In this document: piece by piece, positions 1 to 5,667 of the stretch
Position numbering within the stretch: position 1 is the stretch's first letter
Layout of the letters: the number at the start of each line of letters is the position of its first letter
NCBI GenBank assembly: GCA_016282455.1
Contig: JAEEKM010000147.1
Coordinates: 1-5,667 of the forward strand
Length of the DNA stretch: 5,667 nucleotides
From: Treponema sp.
GTDB lineage: Bacteria > Spirochaetota > Spirochaetia > Treponematales > Treponemataceae
Reading direction: 5' to 3'
The notes under the pieces: generated by a model
What the model was told of the DNA's origin: nothing
Databases searched by the model: none
What the model saw: the letters and a program-made list of their open reading frames with translations, nothing else
Position numbers and translations under genes: made by a program

Positions 1-527
1 CGGTACAGGGAAATGCACTTGACATCTCTGATTATGATGACGAATCTTTTGACGCAGTTTTTCTGATGGGGCCAATCTATCACCTGATGGAAGAGGAAAA
101 CAGGATTCAGGCTTTGAAAGAAGCAGTGCGGGTTTTAAAACCGAATGGATTTCTCTTCACAAGTTTCATCCTCATGTTCGGAGGAATCATTTTCGGATTA
201 AGGGAACTGGAGGAAGCGATACTCTACCCTTCCGAGAAAAAATGGTTTGAAGCCGCCGCAAAAGAAGAGAGCCTTGCTTCCGAGGGTTTCACTTATGTGT
301 GGTCAACTTCCGTAAAAGATGCAAAAAGTCTGATTGGAAAATTTCCTGAGTTAAAGACTGAGACTGTGTTCGGACAGGAAAGCATTCTTGCGCCTTACAA
401 ATTCGTGCTTGAAAAAAGCCCCCGCGAAGTGCAGGAGGCCTGGTTTGAGTATGCATTGCGCTTCTGTGAGAAAGAAGAATATCTTTCCCACACGGAGCAC
501 CTGATGATTGTTTCAAGGAAAAACTGA
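1..527 (+). CDS. Class I SAM-dependent methyltransferase, C-terminal part (partial at left edge)
   Basis: The reading frame is open from the first complete codon at position 3 to the TGA at 525-527, giving 174 visible residues. The ATG at 66 is internal, because conserved sequence continues upstream of it. Near the start 'GNALDISDYDDESFDAVFLM' matches the region where a Rossmann-fold methyltransferase has its motif II/III acidic residue and then the post-motif strand 'SFDAV'. 'GPIYHL' (residues 23-28) is typical of a subfamily of small bacterial methyltransferases, followed by 'LKPNGF' (45-50), the usual 'LKPGG' turn. The glycine-rich SAM-binding motif I lies outside the window. Family members are soluble proteins of about 250-270 residues, so roughly the last two thirds is present. 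The C-terminal part, which would set substrate choice, is not diagnostic and I cannot name a substrate. The gene converges on cimA with only 7 nt between stops. Confidence is high for the fold and low for function. Confidence 0.85.
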   Translation, partial: VQGNALDISDYDDESFDAVFLMGPIYHLMEEENRIQALKEAVRVLKPNGFLFTSFILMFGGIIFGLRELEEAILYPSEKKWFEAAAKEESLASEGFTYVWSTSVKDAKSLIGKFPELKTETVFGQESILAPYKFVLEKSPREVQEAWFEYALRFCEKEEYLSHTEHLMIVSRKN

Positions 528-534
528 AAGTCCG

Positions 535-2133
535 TTAGATGAACTTCTGGTAACGCTTCTCTATGTCCTTAATCAGTTTGTATTCAAGAGAATCCACCAG
601 TGCCAGCCATGAAGCTTCCACAACGTCACAGCTCACGCCCATCGTAGACCAGCTGTCAGTTCCGTCTGAACTTTCAATAAGAACACGCACCTGGCTTGCA
701 GTAGCACTCTTTGAATCAAGCACACGCACTTTGTAGTCTGTAAGATTAATGTTCTCAACTGCAGTATAGAAAGTTTTTAAGGCTGAACGCAGGGCATTAT
801 CAAGGGCATTAACAGGACCGTTTCCTTCACCTGCGGCAATCTGAATGTGTCCGTCAACTTCAATCTTAAGTTGGGCAAAAGAATAAAGTCCTTTTTCAAT
901 AAGAGGAATCTCGCCGTTTGTCTTGTAGTAGTGGAGTTTAAAGAAAGGCTGATACTTACCGATTGCCTTGCGTACAAGAAGTTCAAAACTTCCGTCGGCA
1001 CCTTCAAACTGGTAACCCTGATGCTCCTTTTCCTTTACCTGAGCAATAATGTCAGCAACAACAGGAGAATCTTTTGTAATGGAAGAATCAAACTTCTTAA
1101 TCTTTTCTATTATCATGCTGCGGCCTGCAACTTCACTCATAAGGAAGACGCGCTCGTTACCCACAGTATCAGGAGTAATGTGCTCGTAGGCGGCAGGATT
1201 TTTTAACACTGCGTCAATGTGCATGCCGGCTTTGTGGGCAAAAGCATTCTGACCCACGTAAGGCATTCCCATATCCAGCGTAAGGTTTGTAATTTCTGCA
1301 ACCCGCTTACAGATTGGGGTAAGTTTCTGAATGTTTTCCTGGGGAATACAGCTGTAGCCCATCTTAAGCTGAAGGTCTGCAATGATTGTAGAAAGGGTTG
1401 CATTTCCGGTTCTTTCACCAAAACCAAGCAGCACGCCCTGAACATGTGTTGCCCCGCACTCAACGGCAAGAAGACTGTTTGCAACGGCAAGTCCTGAATC
1501 GTTGTGGGTGTGAATGCCAATCTTTACTACGCTTCCGAATTTTTCAACCACGTCACTGGTAATTTTTTTACACTCAGAAAGCATTGCACCGCCCTTTGTT
1601 TCGCAGAGACAGAGTACAGTTGCTCCTCCTTCCACTGCAGCGTTAAGGGTTTTAAGCGCATACTCAGCATTTTCCTTGTAACCGGTAAAGAAATGTTCTG
1701 CATCATACATAACGTTTTTACCGCGCTTGGTAAGGTACTCACAGGTTTCGCGAATCATGTCCAGGTTTTCTTCCAGAGTGGCATGAAGAATTTCTGTTAC
1801 CTGAAAGTCCCAGCTCTTTCCAAAAATCACCACATCATCTGTTCCTGCCGCAAGAAGGCTCTGAAGATTAACGTCTTCGGCACAGGCAGTAGATTTTCTT
1901 CTGGTAGATCCAAAAGCTACAAGTTTTGCGTGATTGAGTTTAAGTTCCTTTGCCCGCTGAAAAAACTCCATGTCCTTGGGGTTGCTTCCGGGGTTTCCTG
2001 CTTCAATATATGTAACGCCCAGTTCATCAAGTGCCTGAACAATATGAATCTTGTCCAGAACAGAATAACTTATGCCTTCACCCTGTGAACCGTCTCTTAA
2101 AGTTGAATCCAGAATATCAATTGTCTTTGCCAT
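535..2133 (-). CDS. cimA: (R)-citramalate synthase
   Basis: This enzyme condenses acetyl-CoA and pyruvate to (R)-citramalate, the first step of the threonine-independent route to 2-oxobutyrate and isoleucine in the cytosol. The 532-residue protein has the DRE-TIM metallolyase architecture. 'DSTLRDGSQGEG' (9-20) carries the catalytic Arg13 and metal-ligand Asp14. 'HTHNDSG' (208-214) supplies the two metal-binding histidines, and 'GFGERTGNATL' (237-247) is the signature near the active site. 'YIEAGNPGSNPKD' (42-54) points to the long citramalate synthase branch (TIGR00977 type) rather than to 2-isopropylmalate synthase or homocitrate synthase. About residues 380-525 form the LeuA-type regulatory dimer domain, with 'GEGNGPVNALDNAL' (435-448), so feedback control by isoleucine is likely by analogy. 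I chose the ATG at 2133 because the conserved N-terminus begins there. The frame extends to a TTG at 2196, but the extra 21 residues are not family-like and overlap a -10 box. No Shine-Dalgarno is visible. An isopropylmalate synthase side activity cannot be excluded. Confidence 0.93.
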   Translation of the reverse strand: MAKTIDILDSTLRDGSQGEGISYSVLDKIHIVQALDELGVTYIEAGNPGSNPKDMEFFQRAKELKLNHAKLVAFGSTRRKSTACAEDVNLQSLLAAGTDDVVIFGKSWDFQVTEILHATLEENLDMIRETCEYLTKRGKNVMYDAEHFFTGYKENAEYALKTLNAAVEGGATVLCLCETKGGAMLSECKKITSDVVEKFGSVVKIGIHTHNDSGLAVANSLLAVECGATHVQGVLLGFGERTGNATLSTIIADLQLKMGYSCIPQENIQKLTPICKRVAEITNLTLDMGMPYVGQNAFAHKAGMHIDAVLKNPAAYEHITPDTVGNERVFLMSEVAGRSMIIEKIKKFDSSITKDSPVVADIIAQVKEKEHQGYQFEGADGSFELLVRKAIGKYQPFFKLHYYKTNGEIPLIEKGLYSFAQLKIEVDGHIQIAAGEGNGPVNALDNALRSALKTFYTAVENINLTDYKVRVLDSKSATASQVRVLIESSDGTDSWSTMGVSCDVVEASWLALVDSLEYKLIKDIEKRYQKFI

Positions 2134-2140
2134 GGTCAGC

Positions 2141-2169
2141 ATTATAGCGAAAATGATTTTTTTTGTACA
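2141..2169 (-). promoter_or_regulatory. Candidate sigma-70-type promoter of cimA
   Basis: On the minus strand a perfect TATAAT (-10, at 2146-2141) is preceded by TGTACA (-35, at 2169-2164, 4 of 6 matches to TTGACA) with exactly 17 bp between them. The spacer is A/T-rich. The usual start site, 7 nt beyond the -10 box, falls at about 2134, directly beside the cimA ATG at 2133, so the mRNA would have essentially no 5' leader. This fits the lack of a Shine-Dalgarno sequence upstream of that ATG. It is inferred from motifs only. Confidence 0.55.
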
Positions 2170-2170
2170 C

Positions 2171-2244
2171 TGTGAAAGAAAAATTGCTTCCTGCAATATT
2201 TCTTGCTTCGTGTAAGTAAAGCTTCCTGCAATTTTTCTTTCACA
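2171..2244. repeat. 17-bp perfect inverted repeat in the cimA/rsuA divergent region
   Basis: TGTGAAAGAAAAATTGC at 2171-2187 is exactly the reverse complement of 2228-2244, with 40 bp between the arms. The left arm can also pair with a nearer segment: 2176-2187 with 2193-2204 gives 11 of 12 pairs around a TTCCT loop. The near and far pairings exclude each other. A small GCTT/AAGC stem (2205-2208 with 2219-2222) lies in the spacer. The element sits wholly between the two candidate -35 boxes (2169 and 2268), so if those promoters are right it is not transcribed from them and would act as DNA. It could be an operator, a cruciform, or a relic of a dispersed palindromic repeat. There is no U-tract suited to a terminator. 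The repeat itself is certain; its role is unknown. Confidence 0.75.
2186..2239. repeat. Direct repeat of 19 bp (18 of 19 identical), period 35 bp
   Basis: GCTTCCTGCAATATTTCTT at 2186-2204 recurs as GCTTCCTGCAATTTTTCTT at 2221-2239, differing at one base. The two copies overlap the arms of the larger inverted repeat. The second copy contains most of the right arm and the first contains the alternative pairing partner. The arrangement looks like a small tandem duplication inside a palindromic element, which would explain why the left arm has two possible partners. No gene uses this segment. Confidence 0.7.
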
Positions 2245-2267
2245 CGAGTTTGTAAGGGCTGACCGGG

Positions 2268-2296
2268 TTGAGAGACCGACCGCTTTATGATATAGT
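2268..2296 (+). promoter_or_regulatory. Candidate sigma-70-type promoter of the rsuA-fhs pair
   Basis: TTGAGA at 2268-2273 (5 of 6 matches to TTGACA) is followed after exactly 17 bp by TATAGT at 2291-2296 (5 of 6 matches to TATAAT). The expected start site, 7 nt past the -10 box, falls on 2303, which is the A of the rsuA ATG, so this transcript would also be leaderless. A GGGAG at 2297-2301 leaves only one base before the ATG. That is too close for a normal Shine-Dalgarno sequence, and it would lie outside the transcript. A weaker alternative -10, TATGAT at 2286-2291, has no properly spaced -35. Confidence 0.5.
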
Positions 2297-2302
2297 GGGA
2301 GA

Positions 2303-3076
2303 ATGAAAGAGAAAAATGCCCTGGGTACGCGGGAACGGCTTGATAAAGTTCTTGCAAACCACGGTTACGGCACAAGAAAGGAAGTTAAGCGCATCATTCA
2401 CAGCGGTGCAGTCCTTGTTAACGGAGAAGAAATTACCGACGACTCCTTCCATGTAAATCTGGCGGAAGATTCCATCAGCATTGACGGAGAAAGACTGGAC
2501 ACAAAGCTAAATGCCTACATCATGCTGAATAAACCCGCAGGCTATGTCTGTACCACAAAAGAAGGTGAACGGCCGACAGTGTTTTCACTTCTTGACGAAG
2601 AGGTCATGCACAAGTACCTTGGCGGAGAACTTCAGCTTGTTGGCAGACTGGATGTAGACACAGAAGGGCTTCTTCTTATTACAAGCGACGGAGAACTTAA
2701 CCACCGCATCACTTCCCCCCAGCATCATGTTCCAAAAACATATTTTGTCCGCCTTGAAAGCCCCATTACCAGTGCTGAAAAAAAAGAGGACTACATAAAG
2801 CAGCTTGCGGAGGGAATGCACATTGAGGCAGAAGGACATGAACCTGAAGCAGACTGTCTCCCTGCAGATTTAGTCTGGAAAAAAGACGACGAGTGTGAGA
2901 TTACCGTTTACGAAGGAAAGTTCCACGAAGTAAAAAGACTTTTTGCTGCCCTTGGAAACGAAGTCATCTACCTTAAACGCCTCAGGGTGAACAAACTTTA
3001 CCTTGATGAAAACCTCATTCCGGGTGACTGGCGTGAACTTACCCAAGAAGAATTAAAACTTATTCAGGTTGAATAA
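2303..3076 (+). CDS. rsuA: RsuA-family 16S rRNA pseudouridine synthase (Psi516 type)
   Basis: This is a complete 257-residue protein that isomerises a uridine in rRNA, acting on ribosome assembly intermediates. An S4 RNA-binding domain occupies about residues 11-66 ('RLDKVLANHGYGTRKEVKR' then 'VLVNG'). The catalytic domain carries 'GRLDVDTEGLLL' (114-125), with Asp117 the expected nucleophile. 'HRITSPQHHVPKTY' (134-147) and 'EGKFHEVKRLFAALGN' (204-219) strongly recall E. coli RsuA, which makes Psi516 in 16S rRNA. RluB/RluE/RluF paralogues share the fold, so target specificity is inferred. The length is slightly above the roughly 231 residues of E. coli RsuA, through a longer N-terminus and an insertion around 174-195. 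The start is fixed: an in-frame stop lies at 2288-2290 and no usable start intervenes. The gene is divergent from cimA and is followed after 27 nt by fhs with no terminator between, suggesting co-transcription. Confidence 0.88.
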   Translation: MKEKNALGTRERLDKVLANHGYGTRKEVKRIIHSGAVLVNGEEITDDSFHVNLAEDSISIDGERLDTKLNAYIMLNKPAGYVCTTKEGERPTVFSLLDEEVMHKYLGGELQLVGRLDVDTEGLLLITSDGELNHRITSPQHHVPKTYFVRLESPITSAEKKEDYIKQLAEGMHIEAEGHEPEADCLPADLVWKKDDECEITVYEGKFHEVKRLFAALGNEVIYLKRLRVNKLYLDENLIPGDWRELTQEELKLIQVE

Positions 3077-3092
3077 AATACATAAACAATAT

Positions 3093-3097
3093 AGGAG
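3093..3097 (+). promoter_or_regulatory. Strong ribosome binding site of fhs
   Basis: AGGAG, continuing into purine-rich AAAG, stands 6 nt before the ATG at 3104. That is near-ideal spacing, and it confirms this start over the out-of-frame TTG at 3069. It also shows that the organism uses standard Shine-Dalgarno initiation, in contrast to cimA and rsuA, whose starts lack one at proper spacing. Confidence 0.85.
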
Positions 3098-3103
3098 AAA
3101 GAA

Positions 3104-4786
3104 ATGCTTACTGATATTGAAATTGCACAGCAGAACAAAATGCTTCCGGTTGCAGAAGTTGCAGAAAAAATCGGACTCAAAAAGAGTGACCTGGAATTTT
3201 ACGGAGACTACAAGGCAAAACTTTCTTTTGCAGAACTTAACGCTTTACAGGAAAAAGTAAGCGACACTTCAAAAAGAGGAAAACTCATTCTCGTTACCGC
3301 TATGACTCCAACTGCCGCAGGAGAGGGAAAATCCACAGTGACCATTGCCCTTGGTGACGGACTCAGGCACATTGGAAAAAAATCTGTAATCGCCCTCCGC
3401 GAACCAAGTTTAGGTCCATGCTTCGGTGTAAAGGGTGGTGCCTGTGGCGGAGGATACGCTCAGGTAGTTCCAATGGAAGACATTAACCTGCACTTTACGG
3501 GAGACATTCATGCCATTACTGCCGCAAACAACCTCATGGCAGCCCTCATTGACAATCACCTGCAGCAGGGAAATGAACTTGGCATTGACCCCCGAACCAT
3601 AAGCTGGAAACGCTGTGTTGACTTAAACGACAGGGCCCTTCGCAATGTGGTTATCGGACTGGGAAGCCGCATTGACGGTGTTCCAAGAGAAAGTCACTTT
3701 CAGATTTCCGTTGCAAGCGAAATTATGGCAATTGTCTGTCTTTCCAAAAACATCAGCGAGTTAAAGGAAAGAATCAGCCGCATTACAATCGGTGAAACTT
3801 ACACAAAGCGCCCCGTTACTTTTGGTGAACTAAAGTGTACCGGTGCAATTGCAGCCCTTCTTAAAGACGCAATCCGCCCTAACCTGGTGCAGACTCTGGA
3901 ACATACACCTGCATTCATCCACGGCGGCCCCTTCGCAAACATTGCACACGGCTGTAACTCCGTAAACGCAACTCTTTCTGCCCTTGCCACCGGTGACTAC
4001 GTTGTAACCGAAGCAGGATTTGCCGCAGACTTGGGAGCAGAAAAGTTCTTTGACATTAAGTGCCGCACTGCAGGACTTACCCCAAATGCCGCCGTTATTG
4101 TTGCAACAATCCGTGCCCTTAAAATGCATGGCGGTGTGGCAAAGGCTGACCTTTCTTCAGAAAACCTTACCGCACTGGAAAAAGGATTTGCAAATGTAAA
4201 GACACATATTGAGAACATGGCAAAGTTTGGACTTCCTGTTGTTGTTGCCATAAATAAGTTTGTAAGCGACAGTGAAGCAGAAATTGCCCTTGTGAAAAAA
4301 CTCTGCACTGAAGCAGGAAGCCAGGCAATTCTTTGTGAAGGATGGGGAAAAGGCGGCGAAGGTGCCACTGAACTTGCAGAAAAAGTTGTTGAACTCTGCG
4401 AAAGAAAATCTTCCTTTAAGTTCCTCTACGAAGCAGAAAAACCCCTCAAGGAAAAAATTGAAACTCTTGCAAAAGAGATTTACCGCGCAGACCACGTGGA
4501 GTTTGATCCCAAGGCTCTGAAAAAACTCAGCACTTACGAAGCCGCAGGTTATGGTAAACTTCCCATCTGCATGGCAAAAACACAGAACTCAATCAGCCAC
4601 GACAAGACTGCAATCGGTGCCACAAGCGGATACGCCTTCCCTGTTCGGGACGTTCAGCTTTACAGTGGGGCTGGTTTTGTAGTTGCTTTTGCAGGAGACA
4701 TTGTGGACATGCCGGGTCTTCCCAAAGCACCTTCTGCCCTGAACATTGATGTAGACGACAACGGAGTGATTTCAGGACTCTTCTAA
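3104..4786 (+). CDS. fhs: Formate-tetrahydrofolate ligase (10-formyl-THF synthetase)
   Basis: This cytosolic enzyme makes 10-formyl-THF from formate, ATP and tetrahydrofolate. The complete 560-residue length matches the monofunctional bacterial family. The P-loop is 'TPTAAGEGKST' (68-78). 'REPSLGPCFGVKGGACGGGY' (99-118) and 'PMEDINLHFTGD' (123-134) form the family signature, with Arg99 corresponding to the formyl-phosphate-binding arginine of the Moorella enzyme. 'VATIRALKMHGG' (333-344) is the second signature. Phe386, Leu410 and Trp414 in 'CEGWGKGGEG' align, with a constant offset of two, to the residues I recall lining the pterin pocket in Moorella. Every expected active-site element is present, so the enzyme should be active. 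It may belong to an operon with rsuA upstream, and it has its own strong ribosome binding site. It ends at a strong terminator. The product serves purine and fMet-tRNA synthesis and is also the entry step of the Wood-Ljungdahl methyl branch. Sequence alone does not show which use dominates. Confidence 0.97.
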   Translation: MLTDIEIAQQNKMLPVAEVAEKIGLKKSDLEFYGDYKAKLSFAELNALQEKVSDTSKRGKLILVTAMTPTAAGEGKSTVTIALGDGLRHIGKKSVIALREPSLGPCFGVKGGACGGGYAQVVPMEDINLHFTGDIHAITAANNLMAALIDNHLQQGNELGIDPRTISWKRCVDLNDRALRNVVIGLGSRIDGVPRESHFQISVASEIMAIVCLSKNISELKERISRITIGETYTKRPVTFGELKCTGAIAALLKDAIRPNLVQTLEHTPAFIHGGPFANIAHGCNSVNATLSALATGDYVVTEAGFAADLGAEKFFDIKCRTAGLTPNAAVIVATIRALKMHGGVAKADLSSENLTALEKGFANVKTHIENMAKFGLPVVVAINKFVSDSEAEIALVKKLCTEAGSQAILCEGWGKGGEGATELAEKVVELCERKSSFKFLYEAEKPLKEKIETLAKEIYRADHVEFDPKALKKLSTYEAAGYGKLPICMAKTQNSISHDKTAIGATSGYAFPVRDVQLYSGAGFVVAFAGDIVDMPGLPKAPSALNIDVDDNGVISGLF

Positions 4787-4797
4787 AAATAGCCCAT

Positions 4798-4834
4798 AAA
4801 AAAAGGACTGCTGTTTCAGCAGTCCTTTTTTTTT
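4798..4834. terminator. Bidirectional intrinsic terminator between fhs and gatB
   Basis: GGACTGCTG (4805-4813), a TTT loop (4814-4816) and CAGCAGTCC (4817-4825) form a perfect 9-bp stem. Seven A residues (4798-4804) lie on the left and nine T residues (4826-4834) on the right, and these can extend the stem. The T-run terminates fhs on the plus strand. The A-run reads as a U-tract on the minus strand and can terminate gatB. The hairpin starts 18 nt after the fhs stop codon. Confidence 0.93.
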
Positions 4835-4840
4835 ACTTAC

Positions 4841-4893
4841 AAAACCCGCGGGGAAACCTTCGGTTTTTCTACGAGTTTTGCAGGCAAAACTCG
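4841..4893. repeat. Compound block of three adjacent palindromes next to the gatB stop
   Basis: Three inverted repeats stand in a row. The first is CCCGCGGG (4845-4852). The second is AAACC-TTC-GGTTT (4854-4866). The third is CGAGTTTTGC-AG-GCAAAACTCG (4872-4893), with 10-bp arms. AAAACC at 4841-4846 can alternatively pair with GGTTTT at 4862-4867. The third palindrome begins 3 nt beyond the gatB stop on the minus strand. None is followed by a U-tract on either strand, and a good terminator already lies next to them, so simple termination is not the best explanation. The density of palindromes resembles REP/BIME-like or MITE-like extragenic repeats, but copy number cannot be judged from one window. 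Confidence 0.6.
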
Positions 4894-4896
4894 CCT

Positions 4897-5667
4897 TTAC
4901 ATGGCAGAAAGTTTTTTATTAACAAGTTCACTTGCCATCTTGGGATTGGCTTTTCCCTTACTTTCTTTCATAACCTGTCCGGTAAGCCAACCGACGACAT
5001 TTGTTTTGCCAGACTTGTAGTCGGAGACGGCTTTGGGGTTGGCGGCGATTACTTTGTCAACGATGGCATCAATTGCACCGGTGTCGCTTACAACTTCCAT
5101 GCCTTCTTCCTTAATGATAACTTCAGGCATTTTGTTGGTCTCAAGCATTTTTGCAAAAACAACTTTTCCCTGGGCACCGCTGATTTTTCCTAAATCGATC
5201 GCATTTACAAGAGAAGAAATGTGCTGGGGTGTAATAGAAACATCAGTAATGCTCTGATTCTTTTCATTCAAAACCGCAAGAAGTTCTGCAAGAATCCAGT
5301 TTGCAACCTTCTTCACATTCTTTGTTCCCTTAGCGGCTTCTTCAAACCAGAGGCTCAGTTCACGGCTTGTTGTGAGGGTTTCCACATCAAAATCAGAAAG
5401 ACCGTATTCTTTCTTAAAGCGGTTTCTCTTTGCTTCAGGAAGTTCACCAACTTTACCGCCTGCACGGGAAATCAACTCTTCGCTCACGCTGAATGGTTTA
5501 ATATCCGGTTCAACAACAAAACGGTAGTCTACAAAAGAATTCTTTGTACGCTGAACAACAGTCTGTCCCTTCTCTTCGTCCCAGCCCATGGTAACCTTAA
5601 AGCCGGGATTAAACTCCTGTCTGTCTTCCTGGAATTCCTTGAGCTGTCTCTGTGCTTCGTAAGTACA
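4897..5667 (-). CDS. gatB: Asp-tRNA(Asn)/Glu-tRNA(Gln) amidotransferase subunit B, C-terminal part (partial at right edge)
   Basis: GatB is the kinase and tRNA-binding subunit of the GatCAB complex, which converts misacylated Glu-tRNA(Gln) and/or Asp-tRNA(Asn) to the correct aminoacyl-tRNA. The frame is open from the right edge to the TAA at 4897-4899, giving 256 visible residues. The ATG at 5589 is internal, since 'YEAQRQL' (3-9), matching the family's 'YEIKRQ', lies upstream of it. 'GWDEEKGQTVVQRTK' (28-42) and 'DYRFVVEPDI' (47-56) are the end of the catalytic cradle domain, where 'DYRYFPEPDL' is the usual form. About residues 75-256 are the helical and YqeY-like tail that contacts tRNA: 'LPEAKRNRF' (76-84), 'LTTSRELSLWFEEA' (98-111), 'GKISGAQGKVVF' (160-171) and 'GQVMKESKGKANP' (230-242). 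Complete family members have about 475-500 residues, so roughly half is present. The start and any gatC or gatA neighbours are out of view. The gene converges with fhs. Confidence 0.95.
   Translation of the reverse strand, partial: CTYEAQRQLKEFQEDRQEFNPGFKVTMGWDEEKGQTVVQRTKNSFVDYRFVVEPDIKPFSVSEELISRAGGKVGELPEAKRNRFKKEYGLSDFDVETLTTSRELSLWFEEAAKGTKNVKKVANWILAELLAVLNEKNQSITDVSITPQHISSLVNAIDLGKISGAQGKVVFAKMLETNKMPEVIIKEEGMEVVSDTGAIDAIVDKVIAANPKAVSDYKSGKTNVVGWLTGQVMKESKGKANPKMASELVNKKLSAM

Noticed and set aside
1504..2088. A 194-codon open frame on the plus strand opposite cimA
   Set aside because: It lies wholly antisense to a clearly conserved gene. Its translation is rich in Cys, Phe and Lys with no recognisable domain, as expected for a shadow frame.
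2134..2196. N-terminal extension of CimA from a TTG at 2196
   Set aside because: The extra 21 residues are not family-like, have no ribosome binding site and run through a perfect -10 box. The conserved N-terminus starts at the ATG at 2133.
2171..2244. Riboswitch, T-box or attenuator for cimA
   Set aside because: The repeats lie upstream of the predicted start sites. There is no T-box motif, leader peptide or terminator U-tract.
2142..2375. A 77-codon open frame on the minus strand spanning the divergent region
   Set aside because: It starts inside rsuA on the antisense strand and crosses both repeats. It has low-complexity composition and no recognisable family.
3069..3095. Possible separate promoter just upstream of fhs (TTGAAT with TATAGG)
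   Set aside because: The spacer is only 15 bp, the -10 match is weak, and it overlaps the Shine-Dalgarno sequence, so co-transcription with rsuA is simpler.
3069..3260. A 63-codon frame beginning at a TTG that overlaps the rsuA end and the fhs start
   Set aside because: It is out of frame with both genes, very Lys/Arg-rich, and is explained by the fhs coding frame.
3997..4368. A 123-codon open frame on the minus strand inside fhs, with other antisense frames nearby
   Set aside because: These frames are opposite the conserved fhs coding sequence and have no domain or start signal of their own.

Overview
The window looks like an ordinary, mostly housekeeping stretch of a bacterial chromosome. 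Moderate GC, A/T-rich intergenic regions, and the detailed style of the CimA and GatB proteins (for example the 'DYRFVVEPD' variant in GatB) make a spirochaete of the Treponema type my best guess. That assignment rests on recalled family resemblance, not on a search.

Layout, left to right. (1) Positions 1-527, + strand: the C-terminal part of a class I SAM-dependent methyltransferase, cut by the left edge. (2) 535-2133, - strand: a complete (R)-citramalate synthase (cimA), convergent with gene 1, with 7 nt between the stop codons. (3) 2134-2302: a divergent intergenic region with a candidate sigma-70-type promoter for each flanking gene. Between the two promoters lie a perfect 17-bp inverted repeat and an overlapping 19-bp direct repeat. 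(4) 2303-3076, + strand: an RsuA-family 16S rRNA pseudouridine synthase. (5) 3104-4786, + strand: a complete formate-tetrahydrofolate ligase (fhs), 27 nt downstream and probably in the same operon. (6) 4787-4896: a convergent intergenic region with a strong bidirectional terminator and a second, compound palindromic block. (7) 4897-5667, - strand: the C-terminal 256 residues of GatB, the amidotransferase subunit B, cut by the right edge.

The genes do not form one pathway. CimA feeds isoleucine synthesis from pyruvate. Fhs supplies 10-formyl-THF for purines and formyl-Met-tRNA, and possibly for formate or acetogenic C1 metabolism. RsuA and GatB serve the translation machinery.

I found no unknown multi-gene system, mobile element, CRISPR array or RNA gene. 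The points most worth a second look are non-coding. Both divergent genes have a promoter whose -10 box sits so close to the ATG that the mRNAs would be leaderless. The nested repeats between those promoters and the palindromic block beside gatB are not explained by the genes.
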